A stretch of DNA of 15,060 nt from Candidatus Aerophobus profundus SCGC AAA252-L23 (GCA_000402295.1 AQRW01000123.1:1-15060), one strand, 5' to 3'. Shown: positions 1 through 6,724, numbered from the stretch's first letter. Notes: generated by a model not told the origin, from the sequence alone. A program made the numbers and translations.

Positions 1-896
1 GAATGAAAAAGGAAACTGGGGAGGAGATCACTGGGCTGGCTCAGGGGATGATGAGTAAAGTGATAAGTTTTCCCTGGTCGGGTGATATCCTGGTAGATAC
101 CTGCGGTACCGGGGGAGATGGACTGGGGACTTTTAATATCTCCACCGTCTGCGCCTTCGTAGTGGCAGGTGCCGGCGTAAGGGTAGCCAAACACGGCAAC
201 CGCGCTCTCTCCAGCCAATGTGGAAGTGCTGATGTGCTGGAAGAAATGGGCATGAAGATTAACCTTGCTCCCCCTCTGGTGAAAAAAGCTCTGGAGGAAA
301 TAGGAATAGCTTTTTTATTTGCCCCTCTTTTTCATCGGGCGATGAAATATGCCCTGGCTCCTCGCCAAGAAATGGGGATAAGAACGGTATTTAATCTTTT
401 GGGTCCTCTGACCAACCCCTTGCAGGCAAATGTCCGCCTAATGGGGGTTTATGATCCTTCCCTTACTCAAACGGTGGCTCAGGCTATGGCTCATCTCGGA
501 GTCAAAAGGGCTTTCGTGGTACAGGGTGAGGATGGACTGGACGAAGTAACTATTACCGGAAGAACCAAAGTGGCCGAACTAAGAGAGGGAGAGGTGGAAA
601 CCTACTGGATTACTCCGGAGGAACTGGGCCTGAGAAGGTATTCTCTAAGAGAAATCCAGGGCGGAAAAAGAGAGAAGAATGCCCGGATAGTCCGGGAGAT
701 ATTGAGGGGCAAAGAAAGAGGCGCTGCCCGAGAGATAGTCTTGCTTAATGCAGCTTTCTGTCTGATGGGAGCAGGAATTGCTCCCGACCTAAAGCGGGGA
801 GTAAAACTGGCTGCTGAGTCTACCGACTCGGGAAAAGCACTGGAGAAACTAAATCAACTGATAGACTTCAGCCATAGCTTTTCCCTGAATTCTTAG
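1..896 (+). CDS. trpD: Anthranilate phosphoribosyltransferase (5'-truncated by window edge)
   Basis: TrpD transfers the phosphoribosyl group of PRPP to anthranilate, the second step of tryptophan synthesis from chorismate. From the first ATG in the window (position 3) 297 residues are visible, against about 340 for the family. That ATG (MKKETGEEI) aligns with the internal 'MKGET.EEI' segment of TrpD proteins, so roughly 45 N-terminal residues lie before base 1 and position 3 is not the true start. Diagnostic motifs, numbered from the visible Met, are the PRPP-binding loop CGTGGDG (34-40), NIST (45-48), KHGNRAL (63-69), the anthranilate-site stretch APRQEMGIRTVFNLLGPLTNP, and GEDGLDE. The stop at 894-896 is followed by 51 bp before trpC, in the same direction, so it is a member of the trp operon. 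Identity is secure; only the start is unseen. Confidence 0.96.
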   Translation, partial: MKKETGEEITGLAQGMMSKVISFPWSGDILVDTCGTGGDGLGTFNISTVCAFVVAGAGVRVAKHGNRALSSQCGSADVLEEMGMKINLAPPLVKKALEEIGIAFLFAPLFHRAMKYALAPRQEMGIRTVFNLLGPLTNPLQANVRLMGVYDPSLTQTVAQAMAHLGVKRAFVVQGEDGLDEVTITGRTKVAELREGEVETYWITPEELGLRRYSLREIQGGKREKNARIVREILRGKERGAAREIVLLNAAFCLMGAGIAPDLKRGVKLAAESTDSGKALEKLNQLIDFSHSFSLNS

Positions 897-947
897 GAGA
901 TTTCGTCAGGCTTCCCATCGGCCAATGAGTTCCCTGGAGAGCAAAAA

Positions 948-1736
948 ATGTCGGCAAATATGTTAGGAAAGATAATCACTTTCAAAACTGAAGAGATAGC
1001 CAGAAAAAAGAAAAAGTTACCTTTAAATAGCCTAAGGAAGAGATTGAAAGAGGTCGATCCTCCTCGGAGTTTTAGGAAAAGTGTCTTTGCTCGAAAGAAC
1101 GTAAGCATAATTGCCGAGATCAAGCGGTTTTCTCCCTCCCGGGGAGCCTTGAGGAGAGATCTTGATCCCTTCAAGCTGGCTAAACTATACCAGGAAAACG
1201 GTGCCCGGGCTATATCTGTCCTTCTTGATCAAAGGTTCTTCGGAGCAAGACCGGAGGATCTGAAAAAAGTGAGGCAAGCCAGTTCCTTGCCTATACTAGC
1301 TAAAGAATTTATCCTGGATGAATATCAGATCTATGAGGCCAGATGGAGAGGAGCCGATGCCATCCTCTTAATTGTAAGAATACTAAAAGGAGAAAGATTA
1401 CTCCATTTTTGTAACCTCGCCCAGGAACTAAACCTGGCCTGTATAGCCGAGGTTCATTCCCCGCAGGAGATCAAAAGGTTGCTTTCCCTCCCCTCCTCGG
1501 TAATTGTAGGAATTAACAATCGAAACCTGAAGGATTTTCAGGTTGATTTGTCTACTACCGGGCAAATACTAAATCTGCTTCCTCCAGAGAGGTTGGTGAT
1601 CAGTGAAAGTGGGATAAAAGATATTCAGGATATAAAAAGGTTGAGAGAGATCGGAGTATCAGCTTTTTTAGTCGGAGAAGTCCTTTTGCGAAGTGAAGAC
1701 CCGGCAGAAAAACTAAGGGAACTCTGCTATGGTTAA
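948..1736 (+). CDS. trpC: Indole-3-glycerol-phosphate synthase
   Basis: This enzyme closes the ring of carboxyphenylamino-deoxyribulose-phosphate to give indole-3-glycerol phosphate, with loss of CO2 and water. At 262 residues it has the usual length for a monofunctional TrpC barrel. Visible motifs are IAEIKRFSPSRG (E57 and K59 correspond to the conserved catalytic Glu/Lys pair), LAKEF (K119, the catalytic lysine), AEVH (E168), GINNRNL (about 188-194) and VISESGI (218-223), the phosphate-binding end of the barrel. A GGAGA at 936-940 lies seven bases before ATG 948; another in-frame ATG at 960 lacks this spacing. The usual SVLT(D/E) motif reads SVLLD here (90-94), a mild variant. The last 8 bp overlap trpF, so translation of the two is probably coupled. 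Confidence 0.96.
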   Translation: MSANMLGKIITFKTEEIARKKKKLPLNSLRKRLKEVDPPRSFRKSVFARKNVSIIAEIKRFSPSRGALRRDLDPFKLAKLYQENGARAISVLLDQRFFGARPEDLKKVRQASSLPILAKEFILDEYQIYEARWRGADAILLIVRILKGERLLHFCNLAQELNLACIAEVHSPQEIKRLLSLPSSVIVGINNRNLKDFQVDLSTTGQILNLLPPERLVISESGIKDIQDIKRLREIGVSAFLVGEVLLRSEDPAEKLRELCYG

Positions 1737-2340
1737 GGTGAAAATATGCGGAATAACCAATCAAGAGGATGCTTTATTAGCAGTGAAGTTGGGAGCCGAT
1801 GCCCTTGGCTTCATCTTTGCCTCCAGTCCCCGGAGAGTAACTTCCCAGGAAGTAAAAAGGATCGTGGAGATTTTACCTCCTTTTGTTGATCGAGTGGGAG
1901 TTTTTGTTAACGAAAGAGCTTCTCTGGTCAAGGAGATTGCCGAGTTTTGCTCTTTAACTACCCTGCAATTTCACGGGGACGAATCTCCCCAATACTGCTC
2001 TCAATTCCCCCACAAGATAATAAAATCCTTTTCGGTAACGACTGAGGTTCCCAGAAATATCTTTGAGTACAGAGTTGATGCCTACCTTTTGGATACCTTC
2101 GCTGGGAATAAGAGAGGAGGAACGGGTAAAACCTTTGATTGGAAGATCGCCAGAAAGATAAAAGAATCAGGGTTTCTTCTTATTCTCTCGGGAGGACTTA
2201 CTCCGGATAATGTGAAACAGGCCATCAGAGAGGTAAATCCTTACGCTGTAGACGTGGCCGGTGGGGTAGAAGCAGGTCCAGGCAAGAAATCTCCCGAGAA
2301 ACTGAGTCGATTTATTCAAGAAGTCAAGGAGCTAAAATGA
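1729..2340 (+). CDS. trpF: Phosphoribosylanthranilate isomerase
   Basis: TrpF isomerises phosphoribosylanthranilate to the carboxyphenylamino ribulose phosphate used by TrpC. The 203-residue protein has the standard length and motifs: KICGIT with the catalytic general-base Cys7, GADALGFIFASSPR (22-35), LQFHGDE (79-85), LLDTF with the catalytic Asp122, GGTGKTFDW (130-138), and LSGGLTPDNV for phosphate binding. The start lies inside the end of trpC (8-bp overlap) and its own stop overlaps the trpB start as ATGA, so this is a translationally coupled chain. Gene order here is D-C-F-B-A. No fusion of TrpC and TrpF is present, unlike in enterics. Confidence 0.96.
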   Translation: MVKVKICGITNQEDALLAVKLGADALGFIFASSPRRVTSQEVKRIVEILPPFVDRVGVFVNERASLVKEIAEFCSLTTLQFHGDESPQYCSQFPHKIIKSFSVTTEVPRNIFEYRVDAYLLDTFAGNKRGGTGKTFDWKIARKIKESGFLLILSGGLTPDNVKQAIREVNPYAVDVAGGVEAGPGKKSPEKLSRFIQEVKELK

Positions 2341-3545
2341 ACCACTACCGCTTACCCGACTCCCAAGGTCGATTCGGAAAATTTGGGGGCAAGTTTGTCC
2401 CCGAGACTTTGATGTTTGCTCTTCAGGAACTGGAGGAAGCTTATCAAGAGGCTAAAAAAGACAAAAGGGGATTTCAGAAAGAGCTGGCCGGGTATCTCTC
2501 TCACTACGCGGGAAGACCCACCCCTCTTTATTATGCCCAGCGCTTAAGCAAATACCTGGGAGGGGCCAGGGTATATCTAAAAAGAGAAGATCTGGCCCAC
2601 ACCGGATCCCACAAGATCAACAATACCCTGGGACAGGTCCTTCTGGCCAAGAGGATGGGAAAAAAGCGGATAATTGCTGAAACCGGGGCCGGACAACATG
2701 GAGTAGCTACCGCCACCGCCGCCGCTCTCTTAGGATTTCCCTGCCAGGTCTATATGGGAACGGAAGATATGCGCCGGCAAAAACTTAATGTCTTCCGGAT
2801 GAAACTCTTAGCCGCTGAAGTAATTCCGGTGAGTTCAGGAAGCAAAACTCTTAAGGATGCCATTAATGAAACTATCCGAGATTGGGTTACCAATGTCAAG
2901 ACCACTTACTACGTTCTGGGTTCAGTGGTAGGTCCTCATCCCTATCCCCAGATGGTCAGGAATTTTCAGTCCGTTATTGGCCGAGAATTGAAAAAGCAAA
3001 TTCTCGCTCAGGAAAAGAGATTACCCGACTATCTTATCGCCTGCGTGGGAGGAGGAAGTAATTCTCTGGGGATGTTCTACCCTTTCTTATCTGAGGAAAA
3101 AGTTAGATTGATGGGAGTGGAAGCAGGAGGGCTGGGACTGGCTTCTTCCCACCACGGAGCTACTCTGGCCAAAGGAAGCCTTGGCGTCCTCCACGGCAGC
3201 AAGAGCTTCTTACTTCAGAATGGGGATGGCCAGATTCTCTCTACCCATTCCATAGCCGCGGGATTGGATTACCCAGGAGTGGGTCCCGAACATTCTTATC
3301 TCAAGGTAAGTGGAAGAGCAAATTATATCACCGTTAACGACCGAGAAGCTCTTGCTGCTTTTAAACTACTTTCCCGGTTGGAGGGAATCATTCCCGCTTT
3401 GGAAAGTGCTCATGCCGTAGCTGCCCTCAAAAAAATTGCTTCCCGAAGGGACAAAGAAACATTAATGGTAGTTAACCTTTCCGGTCGGGGAGACAAAGAT
3501 GTGGAGCAGGTAGCCGAGATTATGGGGAAAAAGACTTTTAGATAA
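2337..3545 (+). CDS. trpB: Tryptophan synthase beta chain
   Basis: TrpB is the PLP-dependent subunit that condenses indole with serine to give tryptophan and works as an alpha2-beta2 complex with TrpA. The 402-residue length, the RFGKFGGKFVPE N-terminus and adjacency to trpA identify it as the TrpA-partnered TrpB1 type. Visible residues are the PLP Schiff-base lysine K93 in HTGSHKIN, the catalytic Glu115 in AETGAGQHG, the PLP-phosphate loop GGGSNS (238-243), and the late LSGRGDKD motif near the C-terminus. The start ATG overlaps the trpF stop by 4 bp (ATGA at 2337-2340). The stop lies 11 bp before the trpA GTG. Confidence 0.97.
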   Translation: MNHYRLPDSQGRFGKFGGKFVPETLMFALQELEEAYQEAKKDKRGFQKELAGYLSHYAGRPTPLYYAQRLSKYLGGARVYLKREDLAHTGSHKINNTLGQVLLAKRMGKKRIIAETGAGQHGVATATAAALLGFPCQVYMGTEDMRRQKLNVFRMKLLAAEVIPVSSGSKTLKDAINETIRDWVTNVKTTYYVLGSVVGPHPYPQMVRNFQSVIGRELKKQILAQEKRLPDYLIACVGGGSNSLGMFYPFLSEEKVRLMGVEAGGLGLASSHHGATLAKGSLGVLHGSKSFLLQNGDGQILSTHSIAAGLDYPGVGPEHSYLKVSGRANYITVNDREALAAFKLLSRLEGIIPALESAHAVAALKKIASRRDKETLMVVNLSGRGDKDVEQVAEIMGKKTFR

Positions 3546-3556
3546 AGGATAAAAAG

Positions 3557-4360
3557 GTGAATCGAATAGTAGAAAAGTTTGATCGGTTAAGGGAGAAAAA
3601 AGAGAAAGCCTTTATTCCTTTTATTACCCTGGGTTATCCTGATCTTTCTTGTACCGAGAATCTGGTTCTGGAACTGGAGAAAAGAGGAGCAGACCTCATT
3701 GAACTGGGCATTCCTTTCTCTGATCCCTTGGCTGATGGTTCTATAATCCAGAGGGCTTCTCATGAGGCTTTAAGAAACGGGGTTACTCTTAAAGGCGCCA
3801 TTAAACTGGTAGAACAATTGAGAAAAAAAACCCAGATACCTCTGGTTTTTATGGGATACTACAATCCTATTTTGAAAATGGGGGAGAAAAGATTTGCCAA
3901 CCGGGCTCACCAAGCTGGGGTGGACGGAGTAATCGTAGCTGATCTTCCTCCCGAAGAAGCGGTATCTCTCAGCCAATCAGCCAGGGAAAGTGATCTGGCC
4001 CTGATATTTCTTCTCACTCCGGTAAGTCCTGATAGGAGAATCAAACTGATCTCTCTGAGGAGCCAGGGTTTTATTTACTGTGTCTCCTATACTGGCATAA
4101 CCGGAGAGGGAAAGGGAAAAGAAAAGAAGTTAAAGTCTTTATTGGAGAAGATTCGCACCTTTTCCCCTACTCCGGTAGCGGTAGGATTCGGTATTTCCTC
4201 CCCTCAGGAGGCTGAAGCTATTTCCCACTTTGCCGATGGGGTCATCGTTGGCTCGGCCATTATCCGCAAGATCATGGAAAATAAAGACCAAAAGGATATG
4301 GTAAACAAGGTGGGTGAATTTGCCCTTTCTCTCTGTGAGGCCATCAAGTCTGTCAGTTGA
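3557..4360 (+). CDS. trpA: Tryptophan synthase alpha chain
   Basis: TrpA cleaves indole-3-glycerol phosphate to indole and glyceraldehyde 3-phosphate and channels indole to TrpB. The protein has 267 residues, typical of the family. The two catalytic acids fall exactly at the classical numbering, Glu49 (LIELGIPFSDP) and Asp60 (PLADG). FMGYYNPI, GVIVADLPPEE, CVSYTGITG and VGFGIS are all present. The start is a GTG at 3557 with AAGGA at 3545-3549 just after the trpB stop; it follows trpB by only 11 bp and closes the trp operon in this window. No convincing intrinsic terminator follows: a tiny GGG-AATA-CCC stem at 4361-4370 before a T-rich stretch (4376-4385) is the only candidate. Confidence 0.97.
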   Translation: MNRIVEKFDRLREKKEKAFIPFITLGYPDLSCTENLVLELEKRGADLIELGIPFSDPLADGSIIQRASHEALRNGVTLKGAIKLVEQLRKKTQIPLVFMGYYNPILKMGEKRFANRAHQAGVDGVIVADLPPEEAVSLSQSARESDLALIFLLTPVSPDRRIKLISLRSQGFIYCVSYTGITGEGKGKEKKLKSLLEKIRTFSPTPVAVGFGISSPQEAEAISHFADGVIVGSAIIRKIMENKDQKDMVNKVGEFALSLCEAIKSVS

Positions 4361-4384
4361 GGGAATACCCAGAGGTCTTTTCTT

Positions 4385-4477
4385 TCCATTATGCCAGACA
4401 TCGAAACAGGAAAATTTGCCCGGCAGTGGTCTCTAAAAGCTAAGGATAGATTATATAAATTGCTGAGGAGAAGATAA
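4385..4477 (+). pseudogene. Possible C-terminal fragment of ketol-acid reductoisomerase
   Basis: An open frame through ATG 4391 encodes a 28-residue tail containing DIETGKFARQWSL and ending LLRRR before TAA at 4475-4477. The pattern I-x-T-G-x-F-A-(R/K)-x-W-x-L followed by a basic LRR end resembles the C-terminal region of IlvC, whose typical form is EIQTGKFA(K/R)EW..EN.AGRP...LRR. This is a pattern match from memory over few residues. The frame happens to be the same as trpA, which stops at 4360. In the right-hand copy (10354) the equivalent frame is cut after 11 codons by TAA at 10387-10389. It could equally be a chance open frame in the larA upstream region. Confidence 0.3.
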
Positions 4478-4650
4478 TTAGGATAACAAAATGAAAATTA
4501 AACTTCCTTACGGAAACAAGTTGGTGGAAGTAGATATACCGGAGGATAATCTCCTGACCCTGGCTTCTCCTAAGAAGATTGGTGGCGTCTATGACGCGGA
4601 AGTGGAGATTGATCGCGCTTTGGATAATCCAATCGGCAGCAAAAGAATAC
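4385..4650 (+). repeat. Left copy of 266-bp direct repeat (larA upstream region and 5' end)
   Basis: This stretch matches 10348-10613 base for base with 12 substitutions and no insertions or deletions, a constant offset of 5963. The match starts at TCCATTATGCC and stops abruptly after AAAAGAATAC; beyond either end the two loci are unrelated. It contains 106 bp upstream of the larA-type start and about 53 codons of its coding region. Seven differences lie upstream of the ATG and five inside the coding part. All twelve are transitions. Both copies are in the same orientation and flank the transposase remnant, the ABC importer and the UroD-like gene. Confidence 0.95.
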
Positions 4651-4712
4651 TATGGATATCGTATAAACTGATTTCTTTATCTTCCCTCCAAACTAACCAG
4701 TTGAATCCCTGA
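4491..4712 (+). pseudogene. Truncated 5' stump of larA-like gene
   Basis: The first ~53 codons are nearly identical to the intact lactate-racemase-family gene at 10454-11761, differing by one amino acid (K29 here, E29 there). After base 4650 homology is lost. The frame then runs through about 20 unrelated codons (ILWISYKL...) to a stop at 4710-4712. All metal, cofactor and catalytic residues of the family (around residues 106-198 in the intact copy) are absent, so no enzyme can be made. An AGGAT 9 bp upstream of the start and the upstream sequence are preserved, so a 73-residue peptide could still be translated. It sits 130 bp after trpA and directly before a transposase remnant. Confidence 0.85.
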
Positions 4713-4916
4713 AATTCACATGAAACAAGAATGAAACCGATAGTCTATAGAGGGATCCCTAAAGGAATGGATCTTGATCGTATCTTCTGTATAGAAGAAG
4801 AAAAACGTGTTCAGGGAGACAATACCATAAGTTACCAGGGAAGACGCTACCAGATTCTTCCCACAGAGAAAAGATACGCTCCTTCTTATAAAGAAGCTTT
4901 GATGGTAGGGGTATGA
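4713..4916 (+). pseudogene. C-terminal fragment of a DDE/integrase-core transposase
   Basis: An open frame with ATG at 4731 gives 61 residues containing MDLDRIFCIEEEKRVQGDN, then TISYQGRRYQILPTEKR. The sequence D-L-D-x-I-F-C-x-(K/E)-E-E-R-x-V-x-x-D-N-T-I-S-Y-x-G-x-x-Y-Q-I is a hallmark of the region after the catalytic core in integrase-like (rve) transposases of the IS481/ISNCY type. A whole transposase of this type is about 400 residues, so only the C-terminal part remains, with no DDE core. The frame is open from 4713, just after the stop of the larA stump. No Shine-Dalgarno sequence precedes ATG 4731. Family placement is from recognition, not a search. Confidence 0.6.
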
Positions 4917-4956
4917 CATTTTCATTGTGCAAAAACGGTGACATAATTACTTTGCA
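4914..4956 (+). repeat. Two 18-bp imperfect direct repeats, possible IS end
   Basis: TGACATTTTCATTGTGCA (4914-4931) and TGACATAATTACTTTGCA (4939-4956) agree at 13 of 18 positions, with starts 25 bp apart. The first overlaps the TGA stop of the transposase remnant. Repeated TGACAT...TTGCA-like blocks beside the 3' end of the transposase gene would fit transposase-binding sites in the terminal region of the element. No matching inverted end was found at the other side of the block, so this is inference. Confidence 0.4.
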
Positions 4957-4978
4957 TTGACAAAAAAACTTGATCGGC

Positions 4979-5006
4979 TTGACATATTCGGTAGATGCCA
5001 TATGAT
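4979..5006 (+). promoter_or_regulatory. Strong sigma-70-type promoter of the ABC importer
   Basis: TTGACA at 4979-4984, a 16-bp spacer and TATGAT at 5001-5006 give a perfect -35 and a 5/6 -10 box. The expected start point, about 5012-5014, falls inside the left arm of the palindrome at 5010-5041. A second TTGACA lies at 4957-4962, exactly 22 bp upstream, but without a good -10 partner. The next gene downstream is the sugar-binding protein at 5340, implying a leader of about 325 nt. Confidence 0.65.
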
Positions 5007-5009
5007 TTA

Positions 5010-5041
5010 TATCAGGAGGTCATATATATGACCTCCTGATA
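5010..5041. promoter_or_regulatory. Perfect 32-bp palindrome at the promoter start point, likely operator or RNA hairpin
   Basis: The left arm TATCAGGAGGTCATAT (5010-5025) is the exact reverse complement of the right arm ATATGACCTCCTGATA (5026-5041), with no loop or mismatch. It begins four bases after the -10 box, a classic place for a repressor to block initiation. No T tract follows, so it is not a normal terminator. In RNA it would fold into a strong hairpin at the very 5' end of the message. It also contains AGGAGG followed eight bases later by ATG-ACC-TCC-TGA, a three-codon open frame with ideal spacing. No regulator gene is present in the window. Confidence 0.7.
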
Positions 5042-5339
5042 ATTAACGCAAACAACCCATTTTTAGTCCGCAACAAGTCGGGTCGGATCACCTGATAATC
5101 TACATTTTATCGTCAGTAGGTAAATAAAGAGTGACCTAGCGAATAGAAGTACGACTCTTCTGCATAATTTACTTATAGAGTGGCAGAACTGGAAAAATGA
5201 GCCCAGAGGGAGGTGAGCAATTGGGTGGGCTTAATCCAGTCTAAGAGAAAGGAAGTCCTTAAGGAAAGAATCTGGCAATCACTTTTCTTATGATAGGAAC
5301 TTCCAGGAGCTTCGATCTGATTTCAAAACGGAGGTAACA
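5042..5339 (+). other. Long untranslated leader of the ABC importer with nested hairpins
   Basis: No convincing gene is seen in these 298 bp. A two-tier stem is visible: ACTGG 5188-5192 with CCAGT 5236-5240, and inside it AGCCCA 5200-5205 with TGGGCT 5226-5231, whose 20-nt loop contains GAGGGAGGTGAG, a Shine-Dalgarno-like sequence. A second small stem AAGGA-AG-TCCTT lies at 5251-5262. The stretch ends with a strong GGAGGT at 5330-5335 for the binding-protein gene. It matches no riboswitch consensus I know. A leader with regulatory folding is possible but not shown. Confidence 0.35.
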
Positions 5340-6608
5340 ATGAAAGTGAGGCCCGTAATTTACGTAGGTTTGGTGCTGCTGACAATAGGGCTGCTGGTAA
5401 GCGGAGCCGTCCAGGCGGCACAACCTTATGCAGGGACAACGATAAACTTCATTCTGCAAAACGTTTCCGATGCGGAAGCGGTCAAAACACTGGTTCCTCA
5501 GTTTACGAAGGACACCGGCATCAAGGTAAATGTTTTGGATGTTGCTTATGCTCATCTCCGGGAGAAAATTGTTTTGGCTCTTAGATCTCCCGTAAGCGCC
5601 TACGACGTTGTCGACATCGACAGTATCTGGTCGGCAGAAATAATAGATGGTGGATACATCACGCCGTTAACAGATTACATGAAACAATTTGGTGTTTCCG
5701 ACCTCCAGGACTTCCCAGTAGCAGTATTGTTGGGGTACGCATACAACAGCGATCTCTACGCACTTCCCTTTTGGACCTGCAACTTCATTTTCTTTTACCG
5801 CAAAGACTTGTTTGCCCAGACAGGGATGGAATACCCCAAGAACATTGATGAGCTCAAGAAAGCCGGCGCGTACTTTACCAAGAGTCTGAATCCGGCTTCC
5901 CCAATTAAATACGGCATAGCCCAACACGCTGCCCGTACGGGTCTAACCGATGAGTGGTTTGGCTTTCTGAAAGGAGCTGGAGGTAGTATGTTCGACGGGA
6001 ACTGGAGACCCATTTTCAATAATGAAGCTGGCCAACAAGCAACCCAAGCTTACGTGGATCTCCAGCCATATTGCCCGCCCGGTGTCGAGAACTACGAGTA
6101 TACAGAAGTTAACACCGCCCTGGCTACTGGGTTAGTGGCTATGGCCGATCAATGGTGCTTAGCTGCTCCCTGGTTGGAGAATCCGGAGAAGTCAGAAGCG
6201 GCCGGCAAGCTGGGTTATGCCCCTATGCCTGCGGGCGGTGCACGCTGGGGCCATCATGGTCTGGGAATACCAAAGAACGCCAAAAACAAGGAAGCAGCGT
6301 ACCTGTTCATAAACTGGATTACCAGTAAAGAACTCGAAGTTAATTATGCCAAAGCTGGTGGAAATCCCATTAGAATTTCGGCCTGGATGAATCCTGAACT
6401 GCAGCGATTGTTCCCGTGGTACCAGATTCTACCCGCAGCCTCCGAAAAAGGGAGTTTTCCTCCTAGACTTCCTGAATATGCTGAAGTGGAGGATATTATC
6501 TCGGTTGAAATAGCTGAGGCTTATGCCGGAAGGACATCTGTAAAGGACGCCTTAAACAGAGCCGCCATGGCCGCCTACGATGTAATGAAAAAGGCGGGTT
6601 ATTTCTAA
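5340..6608 (+). CDS. ABC transporter substrate-binding protein, sugar type (family 1)
   Basis: This is the periplasmic receptor of a carbohydrate ABC importer, delivering substrate to the two permeases encoded downstream. The 422 residues begin with a Sec signal peptide: MKVR, a hydrophobic core of about residues 6-24, and likely cleavage after VQA (26). No lipobox cysteine is present, so the mature protein should be soluble rather than a lipoprotein. The mature part has the usual pattern of the maltose/multiple-sugar-binding family: TINFILQN, LVPQFTKDTGIKVNV, a central AYNSDLYALPFW segment, VAMADQW, and GHHGLGIPKNAKNKEAAYLFINWI near the C-terminal third. Many aromatic residues, such as W in ALPFWTC and WCLAAPWLEN, suit a sugar site. 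A strong GGAGGT precedes the ATG by four bases. The substrate cannot be told from sequence. Confidence 0.9.
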   Translation: MKVRPVIYVGLVLLTIGLLVSGAVQAAQPYAGTTINFILQNVSDAEAVKTLVPQFTKDTGIKVNVLDVAYAHLREKIVLALRSPVSAYDVVDIDSIWSAEIIDGGYITPLTDYMKQFGVSDLQDFPVAVLLGYAYNSDLYALPFWTCNFIFFYRKDLFAQTGMEYPKNIDELKKAGAYFTKSLNPASPIKYGIAQHAARTGLTDEWFGFLKGAGGSMFDGNWRPIFNNEAGQQATQAYVDLQPYCPPGVENYEYTEVNTALATGLVAMADQWCLAAPWLENPEKSEAAGKLGYAPMPAGGARWGHHGLGIPKNAKNKEAAYLFINWITSKELEVNYAKAGGNPIRISAWMNPELQRLFPWYQILPAASEKGSFPPRLPEYAEVEDIISVEIAEAYAGRTSVKDALNRAAMAAYDVMKKAGYF

Positions 6609-6627
6609 AGAGAGGCCTGCTAGATGC

Positions 6628-6665
6628 AAACATCCCAAGGACTATCCACAGTCCTTGGGATGTTT
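6628..6665 (+). terminator. Intercistronic hairpin between binding protein and permeases
   Basis: AAACATCCCAAGGACT (6628-6643) pairs perfectly with AGTCCTTGGGATGTTT (6650-6665), giving a 16-bp stem with a 6-nt loop, followed by only T-A after the T-rich stem end. It sits 20 bp after the binding-protein stop and about 100 bp before the permease genes. In ABC importer operons such hairpins commonly act as leaky terminators or 3' stabilisers that leave the receptor message in excess over the membrane components. The T tract is short, so partial readthrough is likely. Confidence 0.75.
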
Positions 6666-6689
6666 TATCCCGTTATCCTTGTCGGCAGC

Positions 6690-6724
6690 GGTTCTAAGAA
6701 AACAATGGCCGATTGGCTAGAACC
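6690..6724. other. Second inverted repeat upstream of the permease genes
   Basis: GGTTCTA (6690-6696) and TAGAACC (6718-6724) form a 7-bp stem. Inside the 21-nt loop, GCC-GATT-GGC can form a small inner stem. It lies 38 bp before the start of the first permease, whose Shine-Dalgarno AGAAAGG (6746-6752) is just outside it. It may be a structural element of the message or an operator; nothing decides between these. Confidence 0.35.

Noticed and set aside
4361..4385. Intrinsic terminator of the trp operon
   Set aside because: Only a three-pair GGG/CCC stem before an interrupted T tract; too weak to call.
4759..5001. Minus-strand open frame across the transposase remnant
   Set aside because: It is the antisense of the remnant and the promoter, has no family motif and no ribosome site.
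5197..5244. Mini-ORF at ATG 5197 in the ABC leader
   Set aside because: Fifteen codons with no conserved feature; noted only as part of the leader structure.
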